Position numbers and translations under genes: made by a program
In this document: positions 23,334-34,950 of the stretch, piece after piece
How positions within the stretch are numbered: position 1 is the first letter of the stretch
Layout: each line of letters opens with the position of its first letter
Notes under the pieces: generated by a model
The model's database searches: none
What the model saw: only the letters and a program-made list of their open reading frames with translations
What the model was told of the DNA's origin: nothing
Assembly (NCBI GenBank): GCA_010279815.1
Contig: QEOQ01000110.1
Span: 321,345 to 372,745 of the forward strand
Length of the DNA stretch: 51,401 bases
Source of the DNA: Brachionus plicatilis
Lineage: Eukaryota > Rotifera > Eurotatoria > Ploima > Brachionidae
Direction: 5' to 3'

Positions 23334-23970
23334 TTTTTTTCGCGTGACTAGAATAATGCCGGGACGCCATCTCGGCAAGATCCTCAACAGCTTAATTAGA
23401 ATTTATAATTTCAAAAGAAAAAATTTGCCGAGGCTGATAATCTGGTCAGCCTAATATTGAAATTGCTAATGAAACAAAAATAAACTATTGTGGCATTTGA
23501 TCAATCAAACGCCAATGAATCCTAATTGAGCCACAAACCCAAGGGCCCCATGCTCCAAACAACTATTTTATCAATATTTAACAAGAATTCGAGAAATTCT
23601 TCAAAGATTTCTTTCCAATTAACATTCTAAGTATTCTACTTAGTTTATTCAATGAGAGGAAATTATTCAATTTGTTTAAATAGTATAAAATTTCACTCGG
23701 ATGAGATTCTTTACATAAATAAAAGATAAAAAAAAAATTTTTTTTTCTTTGACTTTTTAATTAAAATTTTCTCAAAACACTTGGATCTCGAGCATTCTTA
23801 ATGTGAGCCCCGAGACACCATCACTAATCAAAAATTAAACAAGCATTTATAATCTCTCCTGACTGGCAGCTATCTCTTTCAAGGCTTTGTTCGATACTTG
23901 GCTCCAAACGGTGCCTCCCAGTAGAACAAAAATTGAATTACCTTCAGTACATGGGGCATGATAAAATAGT
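23334..23970 (-). other. Exon-like GC-richer islands
   Basis: Two or three short stretches rise above the AT background and have open minus-strand frames next to possible acceptors: after CTAATTAAG, VEDLAEMASRHYSSHAK (about 23395-23335); after TTCTACTGGGAG, APFGAKYRTKP then stop (about 23913-23878), which is in phase with the donor of the membrane exon at 24098. Competing frames (for example HAPCTEGNSIFVLLGG) are also open, so exon limits are not settled. CTCGGCAA/TTGCCGAG at 23372 and 23425 forms an inverted repeat. Confidence 0.25.
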
Positions 23971-24097
23971 TGTCAAAATTGACAGAGAAATTTATCTATT
24001 TTAAATAGGAAAAAAATTACAAGATAAATTTTTGAAATAGAAGAAGACAAAAATTACGCAACCCAAACTTGTCAAAATAAAAAAGTGGACTACTAAC

Positions 24098-24267
24098 TTG
24101 ATTCGATCTAGTCGAATTCAGCGATATTGACTTGGAATCCAGTTTGGGTGGTTTGTGCGGGGTCCTTTGATTTTGCGGGGGCCTTGCTTGCCTAATAAAA
24201 CATGCCAATAGAACACAGCTTGCCAGCAGCGCAGCTATTCCCAATATTAGAGCAACATCGCGGTATC
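24098..24267 (-). CDS. Exon encoding a single transmembrane segment
   Basis: An acceptor (TTTTGTGCATAG) opens at 24267 and a donor (AATCAA/GTTAGT) closes at 24098. The 170-nt exon encodes YRDVALILGIAALLASCVLL then ACFIRQARPPQNQRTP and a polar Ser/Lys tail. About 20 apolar residues followed at once by Arg and a Pro-rich basic stretch is the pattern of a type I membrane protein entering its cytoplasmic tail. No stop lies in the exon, so more coding follows. The parent family is not identified. On the opposite strand and in the other frames the region is less protein-like, though not closed. Confidence 0.45.
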
Positions 24268-24359
24268 CTATGCACAAAATGCTTAATCTAAAATGTTAAT
24301 AAGTTTTTAAGTATTCAAGGCTTTTGATCTGAAGTGTTTATTTATTTAGTTTTAATAAC

Positions 24360-24448
24360 TTTTTTGTTGAGCATATGCCGGATTTAATATAAATGTGAAC
24401 GACCTTTTTCTAATGCGCATAATTCCTCTAATTAGACTAGCACCCCGA
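24360..24448 (-). CDS. Candidate exon upstream of the membrane exon
   Basis: Between TTGAAAAGCAG and a GTTATT donor, 89 nt encode RGASLIRGIMRIRKRSFTFI and LNPAYAQQK. Its leftover base (phase 1) joins in frame with the two bases that open the membrane exon, giving QQK-R-YRDV. The donor is weak, and another frame from an internal AG reads EELCALEKGRSHLY then stop, so the assignment is uncertain. Confidence 0.25.
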
Positions 24449-24669
24449 CTGCTTTTCAAGAAAATTGTTAGTTTAAATTGTTCAATTGGAAAAAAACATT
24501 AAATGATGCAATAAATTAAAAAAATAGAAAAAAAAGCGAAAAATTGTTCAAAAACATGATTATTTAATAAGTACACTAGTCTATTAAAGAGAGAGAGAGA
24601 GAAAGAGGAAATAATTTGCTGAAAATAAAATGATTAAAAAATAAACTTTTTTCTCTATTTATTGCTAAA

Positions 24670-24849
24670 TCAATAATTTGAAAAATTTGAGGGAAATGAG
24701 ATAAAAAGCCTCGGATAGAGAGCAGAGCGTTTTTTGTTACCATCTTGGTGTACTTTGTTTGCCAAATTGGGTTCTGTTGGAAAAGAGTGATTCCACACTT
24801 GCGGGTCTTGGGTGAATTGGAGCTCTTTTTTTAGCTTTGACAAGATCAT
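24670..24849 (-). CDS. 59-codon ORF or 5' exon, unknown
   Basis: ATG at 24847-24849 opens MILSKLKKELQFTQDPQVWN, then HSFPTEPNLANKVHQDGNKK and on to TGA at 24670-24672. CAAGATG/GTAACA at 24741 is a strong donor inside it, so the reading may stop being coding there. A second frame over the same bases (RAPIHPRPASVESLFSN) also connects in phase with the exon at 24448. One of these is probably the 5' part of the minus-strand gene; sequence alone does not decide which. Confidence 0.3.
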   Translation of the reverse strand: MILSKLKKELQFTQDPQVWNHSFPTEPNLANKVHQDGNKKRSALYPRLFISFPSNFSNY

Positions 24850-24869
24850 TTAATTCTAAATTATAAATT

Positions 24870-26581
24870 CTAAAGAAATTGAGATTAGAAAAAAATCAAT
24901 ACTATAAACCAAAGTGCATTCACAAAAAGACGATAAGATTCTAAATTAAATGCTTATTTTGTCAACATTTTGATTTATAATCCTTTAAATTTAAATGACA
25001 ATTTGATTTCTAGTTTAAAATTTGTTTTCCTGCAAAACACTGAATGATAAAAATTTTATTCCCTTAATTAAAGGTGTTTGATTGAAGAGAAATAGCAAAG
25101 TTTTGTCAAATATATGCATTTCTCGTGCCATGTGTTTTATTTTTAATAAAATTTTTTATCGATTTTAAGAAGAAAAATAAAAAAGTTATTTAAATAATTG
25201 ATTTTTGACTTTTTGAAAAAAAATTAATGAATCCCGTTGTTTTTAAATGGAATATTCTGCACTCGAACCCGGTGACTTGAACAAAGCCCTAAAATTAGAA
25301 TTCAATCAATTTGTTAATTGAAAAATAAAGCACCTCAATAAAGGAAATAAATAAATTGCTTTTTTTTTTTAAGTTCGGCTAAAGCACTTTAAAAAGAAAT
25401 TGGATTTTATTTTTTGTTTGAATAAAAATTTTAGTTCATTTTATTTAATTCTATTCAGCATGTTTTTAAACAATTGGAAGACAACAAAAAAATAATTGAT
25501 TACTAAAAACATTGAATTTGCATAAAAATGTTATTGAACTCGATTTTTAAGATTAATAAAAATTGAATGAATTTTAAAATTGTTGAAAGATGCATTTTGA
25601 ACAAAAATGGTAGGTGTTTTTTTTGTTGCGCTGATAAATTTTGAAATCCATGACGAAATGAATATTTAGATTTTGATTGAATTCAATTTTAGATAAATTA
25701 CTGTTGAATTTTAATTTTTAATCTTAGGAATAATAAATTTAAACTATTCAAAAAATTTAATCTATTGATTTTAATTTATTCAAAAATAGAAACTAAAAAA
25801 TTCACTCGGAAGCAATTGATGCTAATGAATCAACAAGAAAAAAGACATCATTTGATTTTTCATTTTTATTTGATCAAATTAGTAAAATTTTAGAACATTT
25901 TTGAGCATAATTTTAATTTGATAATAAAAATTTAAAAAAATATTTTTTTTTTAATAATGACTGTTAGACGAGTCTCATCTGATTTAGATTTTTTTGATGA
26001 CGCAAAAATTCTCTTTGATTAATATCTTTAAAACGTTTACATAAGGAGAAAGAAAGAAAAAAAAATTTCATCTAATTTATTTAAAAATAAAACAAGGACG
26101 AAATAATTGTAAAACAAATAAAATTTGAATTATTCATTTAAAAAAATTAAATTTAGCAATTAGTTATTTGATGTAGAAAAAGGAAAAAAAAAAGAAAAAT
26201 AAATTTTGACCATCAAATTATTTCCTAATGAAAAATTTACTTTAAACATTTTCTTATTAATCTCAAATAACCTATAGGGTATTGGGAAAACAGGAAACAC
26301 AGCCTTTTTTTCAAATTTTCAAATTGCTTTTTAATCTTTGAACAATTTTGGCTTCAAATAAGAAAAAATCTTAATTTCACAGCTTTTAAAGCACCGTGCC
26401 TTATAAATTATGAAATAATTTTTGACATAATTCTGTGACCAAGAATCGATTTAACCATTTTAAACAATGTTTTTTTTTGTTATTAAAACTGTATTGATTT
26501 TGTTTTATTTTAGAGAAAAATAATTTTAAAAAAAAGCGAGTAAACTTTACCGCCTAGTGTGTAATATGAATTAAATAAGAC
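24870..26581. other. Intergenic before the transporter gene
   Basis: AT-rich. At 25248-25322 a 24-codon plus frame MEYSALEPGDLNKALKLEFN looks protein-like but is isolated. Just upstream of the transporter, TTTTATTTTAG at 26502-26512 is a good acceptor that could serve a 5' UTR intron or leader trans-splicing. Confidence 0.3.
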
Positions 26582-29192
26582 ATGACTAAAGTAGAGGAAA
26601 TGCTCGAAAACCTGAACGGGTTTGGCAAGTACCAAAAATTCAGGTTCACCCTTCTTTGTCTATCAGGCTTACTGCCTCCTATAGCCAGCTACATTCATTC
26701 ATTTATTGCCGCAAGTCCAAAATACAGGTAAGTTAAATATTATTTTTTCAGTACAAAAATCTCTATCTATTCTGCTAGTTGTGGTGATTACGATTACAAT
26801 TCAAGTCTGATATTCAATGGTATATCTTATTACAATTCACAGCCCTATCGCGAAAAATGTGGCCAGGTTTTCACAAATAATTCGCTTAACAGTTCGCTCA
26901 ATCATCATGAAAAAATTTGCTCACACTGGACATATGATAAGACCTATTATAAAAAAACACTCACCGAACAGGTAAATTTTTTGGTTGTCCCTAGAGCCCG
27001 GATCCGGAAATCCGGCACCGGATTTCCTCAGACTAAAACACGGATCATAATTTTTAGAAAACTTTTAAAACTTTTAAGTTATTTAAAATTGTAATTTATG
27101 AAAAAGCATATTTTTGAAGTATAAAAATGATTTAAAAAAAACTTAACTTGTCATACATTAATATTTTTGTAAACAAATTTTTTCTTAAAATGACTTAAAA
27201 AATTTTTATTTTTCCTTTTAGCTGTAAAATGAAAGACTTAAAAATTCAGCCAAAAAATAAATTTCTTAAAAAAAATATTTTCTAGTGTTTAGCGCTGATA
27301 GCTTATGATATATTGATAAATTTTGATCCTGAATTACATATACACACTGATATGTTAATAAAACCCACATGGTGAGGACTTTATATTTTTTTTCAGATGA
27401 TTACAAAAAATTGGACATATCTATTATTTCTAAGGGAAAAAAATAATTGAAATTTTCATTAAAAATTAATTTAATTTATTATTAGCAAATTTCCTCATTT
27501 TATTTTGTGTCGATAATGTAAAAAAAAATTAAAAAAAAAAAAACATTTTTTTAAGTCTTAAGTAATTTATTCAAAAATCCGGATCAGGGTCTTAGCAGTG
27601 GAAAATCCATCAGAAAAAATCCGTGTTTTTTTTTATTTACTTTTATTTATTAATAAAAAAATAAAATTAATTTTTTTGAAAAAAAAAGTTTAATTTAGTC
27701 TGCGACAGAGCAATATGGCGTTCGTTTATGCAATCGGTTTACTATGCCGGAGTTCTAATGGGATCAATAGTCATAGGTCAAATTGGAAAAAAGCACGGGC
27801 AAAGACTAGCAGTTTGGTTGAGCTTGGTGCTTTTAGTCATAGGCGGGTCGACTCTAAGTTTTAGTTCATACCAAAGAATTGACTATCTGGTGTTGTTGGC
27901 TGGCAGATTTTTGATAGCTGTTGGGTCTCACGGAATTTCCATCAATAGTTACCTGTTGACCATGGAGTTTATTGATAAATCAAATAGAAAATACTGTGCT
28001 CTGGTGTTTGAATTTGTGTTTGCCATTGGTCAGATGGTGCTGGTTGTGTCTGCTTATTTTTTGAGAGAATGGCAGCAGCTTAGTCGCATCATTCTGGTCG
28101 CATGTTTACCTTTTTTTCTCTTTGTCTGGTAATTTTCCATTGAGTTTGGATGCAAAAATTGATTTTTTTTAGCCTTAGTGATGAGTCACTGCAGTATTTG
28201 AGCAAAAAAAAGGACTATGGCAATCTAGAGAGACTTCTAAAGAAAATAGCTCAATCAAACAACACAAAATTTGACCAAGTTTTGTGGAAGTCGTTTATCA
28301 CTAAAGAAAATCATGAGCGGAAGCTATCCAATGCATCCCAGTTTGGTTTGACCAAGTCCAACTATCTATTTATTTTTATAATTGGTTTAAATTGGTAAAT
28401 TTGCTTCATTTGAAGTAGAAAATAAAAATTTTTTTAAAAAATTTTATTAAGGATAGTTAATAATTTTATATTTCACGGTCTCGGGCTCAGATCAAACGAT
28501 CTCGGCATCAGTCCTTATGAATCATTTGCTCTATCAGCCTTTATTGAACTAATAAGCATTTTATTTACATTTAGGCTTCTTAGGCGAAATTTTAGACGAA
28601 CTTTCTATTTTATCTTTATGACAATCTCAGGTATTTTTTGTACCACTATTTATTATTCGAGTAATTAAAAAATTAAAAGACAAAAATGAAAAAAAATTTA
28701 TTTTTTCTCTAAAGAAAGTTTGTGGTTGATTGTGAGCAGTGCCATGATAGCCAAATTTTCAATCGCTTGTTCTTACGCCATCATAAGACTGTATTCCAAT
28801 GAATATTTTCCAGAAAGTAATCGGAAAAGTTATTTAAGCAAGTGTTCTATAATGGCACGCACTGGCTCAGTAATTGCACCATTTATAATCGCACTCGGTG
28901 ACATATATTCCAAGCAGCTGCCTTTTTTGATATTTGGCATTTGTTGTTTTCTTTCTGCTTGGTCAACACTTTTTTTGCCAAGGATACACAAGTCCACTCT
29001 TAGTACAGAAATAAATCAAGAGACAAATCAACAGCTCATTCAAAACAAGTATACTTCTGCTTAATTAAGATTAAATTTTATTTTTAATTCAAATTTATTT
29101 TTAGTTGGCTTGATGGCCAAGATATTTGTTTGGAAAAAATGGAAAATACAGATTCGAATGATGACCTTGAGATAAATAAAGAGACAAAATAG
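26582..29192 (+). CDS. SLC22-like major facilitator transporter, seven exons
   Basis: A plasma-membrane organic-ion transporter is the likely role. Exons: 26582-26727, 26779-26971, 27689-28128, 28173-28394, 28452-28630, 28715-29048, 29105-29192. All joins are GT-AG, the phases agree and the sum is 1602 nt (533 aa). The first helix (FRFTLLCLSGLLPPIASYIH) is followed by a large extracellular loop with Cys and N-glycosylation sites, then FNLVCDRAIWRSFMQSVYYA, the SLC22 'LVCDR...QS.Y..G' block, and GQIGKKHGQRL in place of the MFS G-x3-D-R-x-G-R-R loop. ESLQYL stands where SLC22 has ESPRWL; the last helices contain ARTGSVIAPFI and LPFLIFGICCF. The start is the ATG before MTKVEEMLENLNGFGKYQ, typical of the family. 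If the last donor is skipped, the frame stops at 29064 instead. Confidence 0.85.
26989..27602. mobile_element. MITE-like element inside intron 2 of the transporter
   Basis: Imperfect terminal inverted repeats: left CCTAGAGCCCGGATCCGGAA, right (reverse complement) GCTAAGACCCTGATCCGGAT. Internal to each end is a similar phrase ending in ACACGGAT/ATCCGTGT. The 610 bp are AT-rich and non-coding and account for most of the 717-nt intron, while the gene's other introns are 44-84 nt. Confidence 0.5.
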
Positions 29193-30102
29193 ACTACATG
29201 AGATAATTGTCGTTCTAAAAATTGCTATCAAATAATAATCGAAAAGAAGATTTTTATAATGCAATTAAAAATAGTCACCGAACTTATCGATTTAAGTAAT
29301 TTAGTTTTTAATGAGTTAATTGGCAATAACTATAAAAATAATATATTTAATGTAAACAAAATTTTCAGAAATTAAATTGTTATGCAAAAAATTTTTAAAT
29401 AATCTATAATAAATTTTCTTTAATTTTAAATTTTTAAAATACTTTCATTTACAGTGCAAAATATTAAAAATTTTAATTTTAATGTGTAAATTATTTTAAA
29501 TGGAAAATACAACTTAAATTTATTTATTCTGTAGAAAGTGTACATTTTCTTTTTTAAAATGGTCAGTGAAAAATTGTATCCCTCTTTTTAAAAGTTTAAA
29601 ACAAATTTAATTTTAGAATGCTGAATTATTTTTTTTTAATTTGGAGATAATTGAAATTAATTTTTGACAGGATGAAAATGACAGAAAAAATCCTAATAAA
29701 AAATATGTTTTATTGAATTTTATTGTGTATAAATTTTTCGTAATCATTAATTATTTTATTCTCTTAAATAATGTCTAGAAAGATGTAATTTTTCAAGAAT
29801 TTAAGTTAAAATCATAGCTTGACTTTTATTGAAAATTTGTTATAATCAGTTTTAAGAATCTATGAATTTAAAAAAAAACTTTTTAGATTATTTTGGATAA
29901 AATTTAATATGAATAACATTTTCTGACTTTTCTTTTCTTCAACAATTAGTTGAAGTTGAAGTTGAAGAAGAATTCAAAAACTAATTTGATTTCATATGAA
30001 TGTGATTTAAGTTAAAAAGCCTTAAAAAAATTTATTATTTTAAAAAATTAAAAAGTTAATTTTAGTATATTCAAAGTCAAGGTAAAATACAGAACAAATT
30101 GG

Positions 30103-30576
30103 GCATCTTGTAGTTGGTGATCAATTCAGACTATCATTTCAATTCAAAAAATTTATCAGTAGATATCAAAATTAATCTTTGAATTTATTTAAATAATTTT
30201 AATGTAAAATGCTTTACATGTAATGAAGATTTAGAAAATAAATGAATTTTTTTTATTTCAAAAAAATTTTTAGTAAAGATCGATCTTTTCATTTTACTAC
30301 TTTTTTGAAATTTAATTTTTTTAATTTTGAATGCTTGATTCAAATACTTTTGAAATAAAATATTTTAAAAATAAACTCTTCAAAGAATCAGTTACTAAAT
30401 TTAGATTTAAAAATTGTTCTAATCAATGGGTTGAAACATTTTTTAAATCTACACAACATTTAAAGCCTGTTACATTAAAATTACCAAAATTAATTTAAAG
30501 ATTAATTTTAATATCGACTGATAAAATCTTTGAATTGAGATGATATTTTGAATTGATCATCAACTTCAAGATGCCA
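30103..30576. mobile_element. Foldback (long inverted repeat) element
   Basis: Left arm GGCATCTTGTAGTTGGTGAT (30103 on) pairs with the right arm ending ATGCC at about 30573, and pairing with scattered mismatches continues for about 130 bp on each side. The centre is AT-rich. A MITE-type element of about 470 bp with long TIRs; no ORF. Confidence 0.65.
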
Positions 30577-31262
30577 CATGTTAAGCAAAATTATTCCTAA
30601 TCATTTATAATCACTTAATTAATATTTTGAAGTGGAATCGTAAAATAAATGCTTCAAACCCTTCTTTAAATGTTTGAAAAGTGAAGCCTTCTAAAGGGAA
30701 AGATGGAACCTGATTTAAAAAAGATCAAAAATCAAAATTTCATTCAAATTAAAAAGATTTTTGAAGAATCAATTTTAAAATATGATTAAAAACATATTTT
30801 TTACAAGGCTGAATCAAAATTGTTATAAAATATTCGATATTTTTCACAGAAATAAAAGCCAAATTTATTTAAAATATTATTTATAAAAAAAAATTACTTA
30901 AGGTTTTAATTTAAATTTTATAAAGAATTTTTATTAATTTAACGTTTTGATGATTTCATCAGACATTTAACCTCTTAAAGATACGATAATCCAATCTATC
31001 AATAGCAAATCGCAAAACATTAAAAGCTCATTAAATGATTTTTTTGTGAATAGAACATCTTTTTTTAAAGTTCTTTCATTTTTTAAGCTTTTTTTTTAAT
31101 TTAGAATTTTTATTAGATTATTAAAAATTTGTTTGACAATTTTAAAAACTTAAATAATAAATAATTAAATTTATTTTTTAAACTTCATACAGCGCCACTA
31201 TTTTTAAGTGGAGCTGAGCAAGTGGTCGGAGAATCGGCCTCTGTAATAGATTAAATAAAAAA

Positions 31263-31695
31263 TAAATAAATCGCTTAAGTCATTAAACTTTTTTATTTTC
31301 TTTAAAGAGTTAAAGAAAAAATGACGTAATTTAGTAAAAATAAATTATATGCAGTAAAATTTTTAAGCTCACTTTAACAATTTTTAAACCTGCGTTTGTT
31401 AGATACACCTTAGATATCAACAAAAGCTGCATGTAAACTCCCAACACTAAAATGTTCATTTATCTAAGTAAACGTAGGCAAAAAATGGTCTCGAAACGAA
31501 ATCCATAAAATTAAAATTTCTTATACTTTTTAAGAATTTGAATAAAATAGAAACCATTATTTTATTTTTTCATTTATCGCTAGTTTAATATCAAAAAAAT
31601 GTGAAATGAAATAAACAAATCGCTGAACTCATTAAACTTTTTTATTTTCTTTAGGGATTTGAAAAAAGACGCTATTTAATAAAAATTAAAATATA
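31263..31695. repeat. Pair of diverged direct repeats
   Basis: 31263-31348 and 31612-31695 share AAATCGCT, then CATTAAACTTTTTTATTTTC and TTT, then an A-rich stretch with TGACG/AGACG. About 85 bp each, 350 bp apart. Origin unknown. Confidence 0.5.
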
Positions 31696-31851
31696 AAAAA
31701 AAAAGATTTTATTTTGATAATTGACAAAATGCTAAAATCTCATCAAGGAAAAACAAAACTTGAAAGGATTGTTCACAATATTTAACTGATGTCACATTTA
31801 AATATTGAAAATTATTTTAAAAAAATTGAAAAATAATCTAAAATCTAAGAA

Positions 31852-32389
31852 ATGCTAAAGATAAATTTATCTTTTCTATTTTTGGTCATTTGGGCTATCA
31901 CTGAAATAAAAAGTGAAGCTCCAGGGAAAAATTTAATTGATGGTTTTAGTAAAGATAATTCAAGATATTGGCTTATATCATGCACTTTGGGAGGATGTTC
32001 ATTTGCATTCAGTTCTTGTATGAACTGTTATGGAGAACGTGGATGCAAATCATGCATTGCATTGAGCAAACCTGAATGTGCGATATGCGCAGATGACATT
32101 TTCAATAAAGAAGATTTGGAAACAATAAATGGAAATCAATATTTAATCTGTGATTCAGGCGATCCAATTCAATCTAAAGTGTGTCATTTGTATTGCAGAG
32201 GACAATTTGCAGAAAGTGGTAATTGTGTTCGAGAGAATAATTTACCAATTTGTAAATGCTCTTCTGAAACTGGGTAAAATTTAAATTTAATTTTTTTTTA
32301 ATCAATAAATAAATAAAATTATTTAAAAGTTCATCCACTACTGATTCTTCTGTAACTACACAAACCACTCAATCAACAACCATTTCACA
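31852..32389 (+). CDS. Copy A: secreted 14-Cys defensin-like domain and linker (5' exons)
   Basis: Exon 1 is 31852-32273 (422 nt) and exon 2 is 32330-32389 (60 nt). Residues 1-21 (MLKINLSFLFLVIWAITEIK) form a signal peptide. The mature part has 14 Cys, at 44, 49, 56, 59, 65, 68, 76, 79, 100, 111, 115, 125, 134 and 136. The last six have the CS-alpha-beta pattern C-x10-C-x3-C-x9-C-x8-C-x-C with Gly two before the fourth, as in invertebrate defensins; the first eight are CxxC-rich and unidentified. Exon 2 encodes only Ser/Thr/Gln (SSTTDSSVTTQTTQSTT), a likely O-glycosylated stalk. The phase of its donor fits the WD40 exon at 34951. Homology to defensins is inferred from spacing, not shown. Confidence 0.75.
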
Positions 32390-32696
32390 GTGAGAAATTT
32401 AAACTTTATTTATTTAATAATTATCAAGAATACCTAAGAATTCGTTCCTATGCAGAATTCTATATAAGCTAATCACAAATTGATATTTATTCTTGTTGCT
32501 CAAATATTATATTTTGGAGATTTTGAATTATTCATATTAAGAAAATGATTAAACGTTTAAAAGTCAAAGTTTTGACTTGTACTTTTTGAATTAATTCAAA
32601 TAATTAATACTTTGAATTTTAAAAAACATGTTTGGACTTATTTTCTAGCTTGTTTAAAAATCTGCTATGAAGCCACTTCAAAATGTTTCTAATTAC

Positions 32697-33850
32697 TTTT
32701 TTTATTTCAAGGTTTATTAACAGGCTAGTGCCCTACGATTAAGATTTATTAAAAATTCATTTATTTAAACTCTTTACAAAAGTATTCGTTTAGAATATAA
32801 AATTATTAGAAAATTAGAAAAGAATATATAAAAATATTTGAATCTAAAATTATTTGAAAATGTTTAACAACTAAATATTCAAGTTAAATAATTCAAATTT
32901 TTACACAAATTCTAAAAAAAATCAAATTAATGTTACTGAAAATTCACAGCTTAAATGTTGAAAACTTCAACATTTTAATCACAAAGCAGTTTATGAGTCT
33001 TGGGTAGAAATATTTAAATATTTTTTAAAAATTTTTCGTTTATGCCGTCGGTTAATATAAATTATTGATGTTCCTTTAACTATGTTTCAATTTTCTTGAG
33101 TCATTTTTTATAAGTTTTTCTTTTAAATTTAAGAGAGTTATTATAAAAAAACATTTCAAATATTCTATGACGAAAAGAATATAGAACTTACTTTTCAAAA
33201 AGTTGTTTATTTCATTCAAGTTATTTGCTTTAAACTTTAAATTTAAAAGTTTTTGATAGAAAAGAGTTTCTTATTTCCTTTAATTGATATGCTACAAGCC
33301 AGTTTTATAAAATTAAGATCTTGATCAGTTATAAAGCCCAACAAGCAAATTAACTTAACAACAAGTTTATCAATCCTGCCAATTTTAATCTTTTCCCGAA
33401 ATAATGTCATTTTAGAAAAAATAATGCAAAATTTTTTAGACCAGTTTATGTCTTTTTTATTAAAATTACAACAATCATTTAAGCTATTAATTTTAAAATT
33501 TAGAATCATTAGAACTTAATTCAAGATCTTTATTAGAGAGACTAAATTTTGTATCATCTGCAAACATTTTGACATTAATGTCTTTAAATAAAAATGGTAT
33601 ATTATTGACTAAAAGGAACTGACCCTTATGGTACTCCAAATTTCATCTTTAAAGGTTTGGATAATTCACTGCCCATTGAAAAATAATTTGAAAGAATAAT
33701 TTTGAAGAATTATCAAAACTATAGTGAAAAAGTTTTAAAATAATTAATTATATTCTATCACATCAAATGCCTTTCTGAAGTAAATAAACAAGGGAAAAGT
33801 TGTTAATTTTCTCTCTTTAGCTTTGTTTCTGTTACTTTTTTCTTAAATGA
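32697..33850 (-). mobile_element. LINE copy (second family) in intron 2 of copy A
   Basis: Minus-strand RT relic: YFRKAFDVIEYN (motif A), KFGVP, stop, GSVP (motif B), FADDTKFSL (catalytic FADD), then an open frame 33509-33243 with NKKDINWSKKFCIIFSKM, GFITDQDLNFIKLACSISIK and NKKLFSIKNF. Its 3' end GGCACTAGCCTGTTAATAAA then CCTTGAAATAAAAAAAG (to 32697) matches the LINE end at 5684-5732. It lies antisense in the 2.6-kb intron between linker and WD40 exons and explains nearly half of that intron. Confidence 0.75.
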
Positions 33851-34950
33851 TGATGATGAAATTAAAAATGTTTATCCGAATCGATATTAGAAAAAGTAGC
33901 CAGTTTAATGAATACAAGGCTCGAAAAGACAAAATATTTGAAATATGTAATTATAAATTAATATGTTTTTAATAAATTAATTAGAATTTGAATCAATCAA
34001 AATTTTAAAATAAACTTAGAATCAAAAAGTGAATATAATAAATATTTGATTTAAAATTTGAAAACAAAAAATTAATCAACGAAATAAAAATTGATTTTTT
34101 ATTATATTTGGCTTTTAATATTTAAGAGAAGTATAATAAATTTATCAGGTCTTCTGGTGTTAATTAGGATAAACTTTTAAAAAATTAAATTTAAAGTCAC
34201 TTTGAATTTATTTTTATTTTCTTCCATTTAAATTGATAGAAAAAAAAGGAATTAAAACTAGCATTCATGACTCAAAAAATTCAAGACATCTTGAAGTTCA
34301 TGATCATAATCATATGATTAAAATCTCAATAAAAATGATAAAATACATTTTTTTTTTCATTTCTTTTTTATTAAAAAAAATCTTTTTTTAATCTAATTGA
34401 TCTTTAATTGATTTTTTTCAAAATCTGAAAAATTTTAAGACAAATTTTAAATCCTTATTGAGTTATCCAAATTATTGCTCAAACAAGAACTTTAAATTAT
34501 ATTTAATTTAAATTAAAAAGTATTATAATGAACCAGAGTTAAATTTTGAATTGCAAAATTGTAAAATATTGATTAATTTTTAATTTTTACTTCAGATAAA
34601 AATCCATATAAAATTAATTCTAGTTAAAGATTAAACAAATTATGTTTTAATAAATTTAAGTCAAATATTATTAAAAAATTGAAAAAAAAAATCTTTTTTT
34701 TGAATCTAAATTTTAAAAATTCTGATCTTAAATTTATATTTGATCATGAACTTCCAATTTCCAGCTTTTTTTTAATATTTATTTTGATATTTTTTTTTAC
34801 TTTTATACTCGCAAAGTTATTTATTCAAAAAAAAAGGATTTTGTCATAAATCCAGAAGATTTAAAGAGAATTGAAATAAAATTTTTAAATAGAGAGGATT
34901 TTTAGGAAAGAAACATTCAATAACCACAATACGATTTTGAATTATTTAAG

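Larger units (their letters stand above)
29193..31851. other. Intergenic, AT-rich
   Basis: No coding sequence supported; the minus frame 29264-29061 is antisense to the transporter end. It contains the foldback element and a direct repeat listed separately. The last 70 bp (31785-31851) are shared with the region before copy B (37222-37287) and copy D, so they probably include the promoter and 5' UTR of the defensin-like family. Confidence 0.45.

Noticed and set aside
25258..25290. B-box-like GGGTTCGAGT on the minus strand
   Set aside because: No cloverleaf can be folded around it.
31206..31250. tRNA-like A-box stretch (GAGCTGAGCAAGTGGTCGGA)
   Set aside because: No B box and no acceptor-stem pairing; at most a truncated SINE head.
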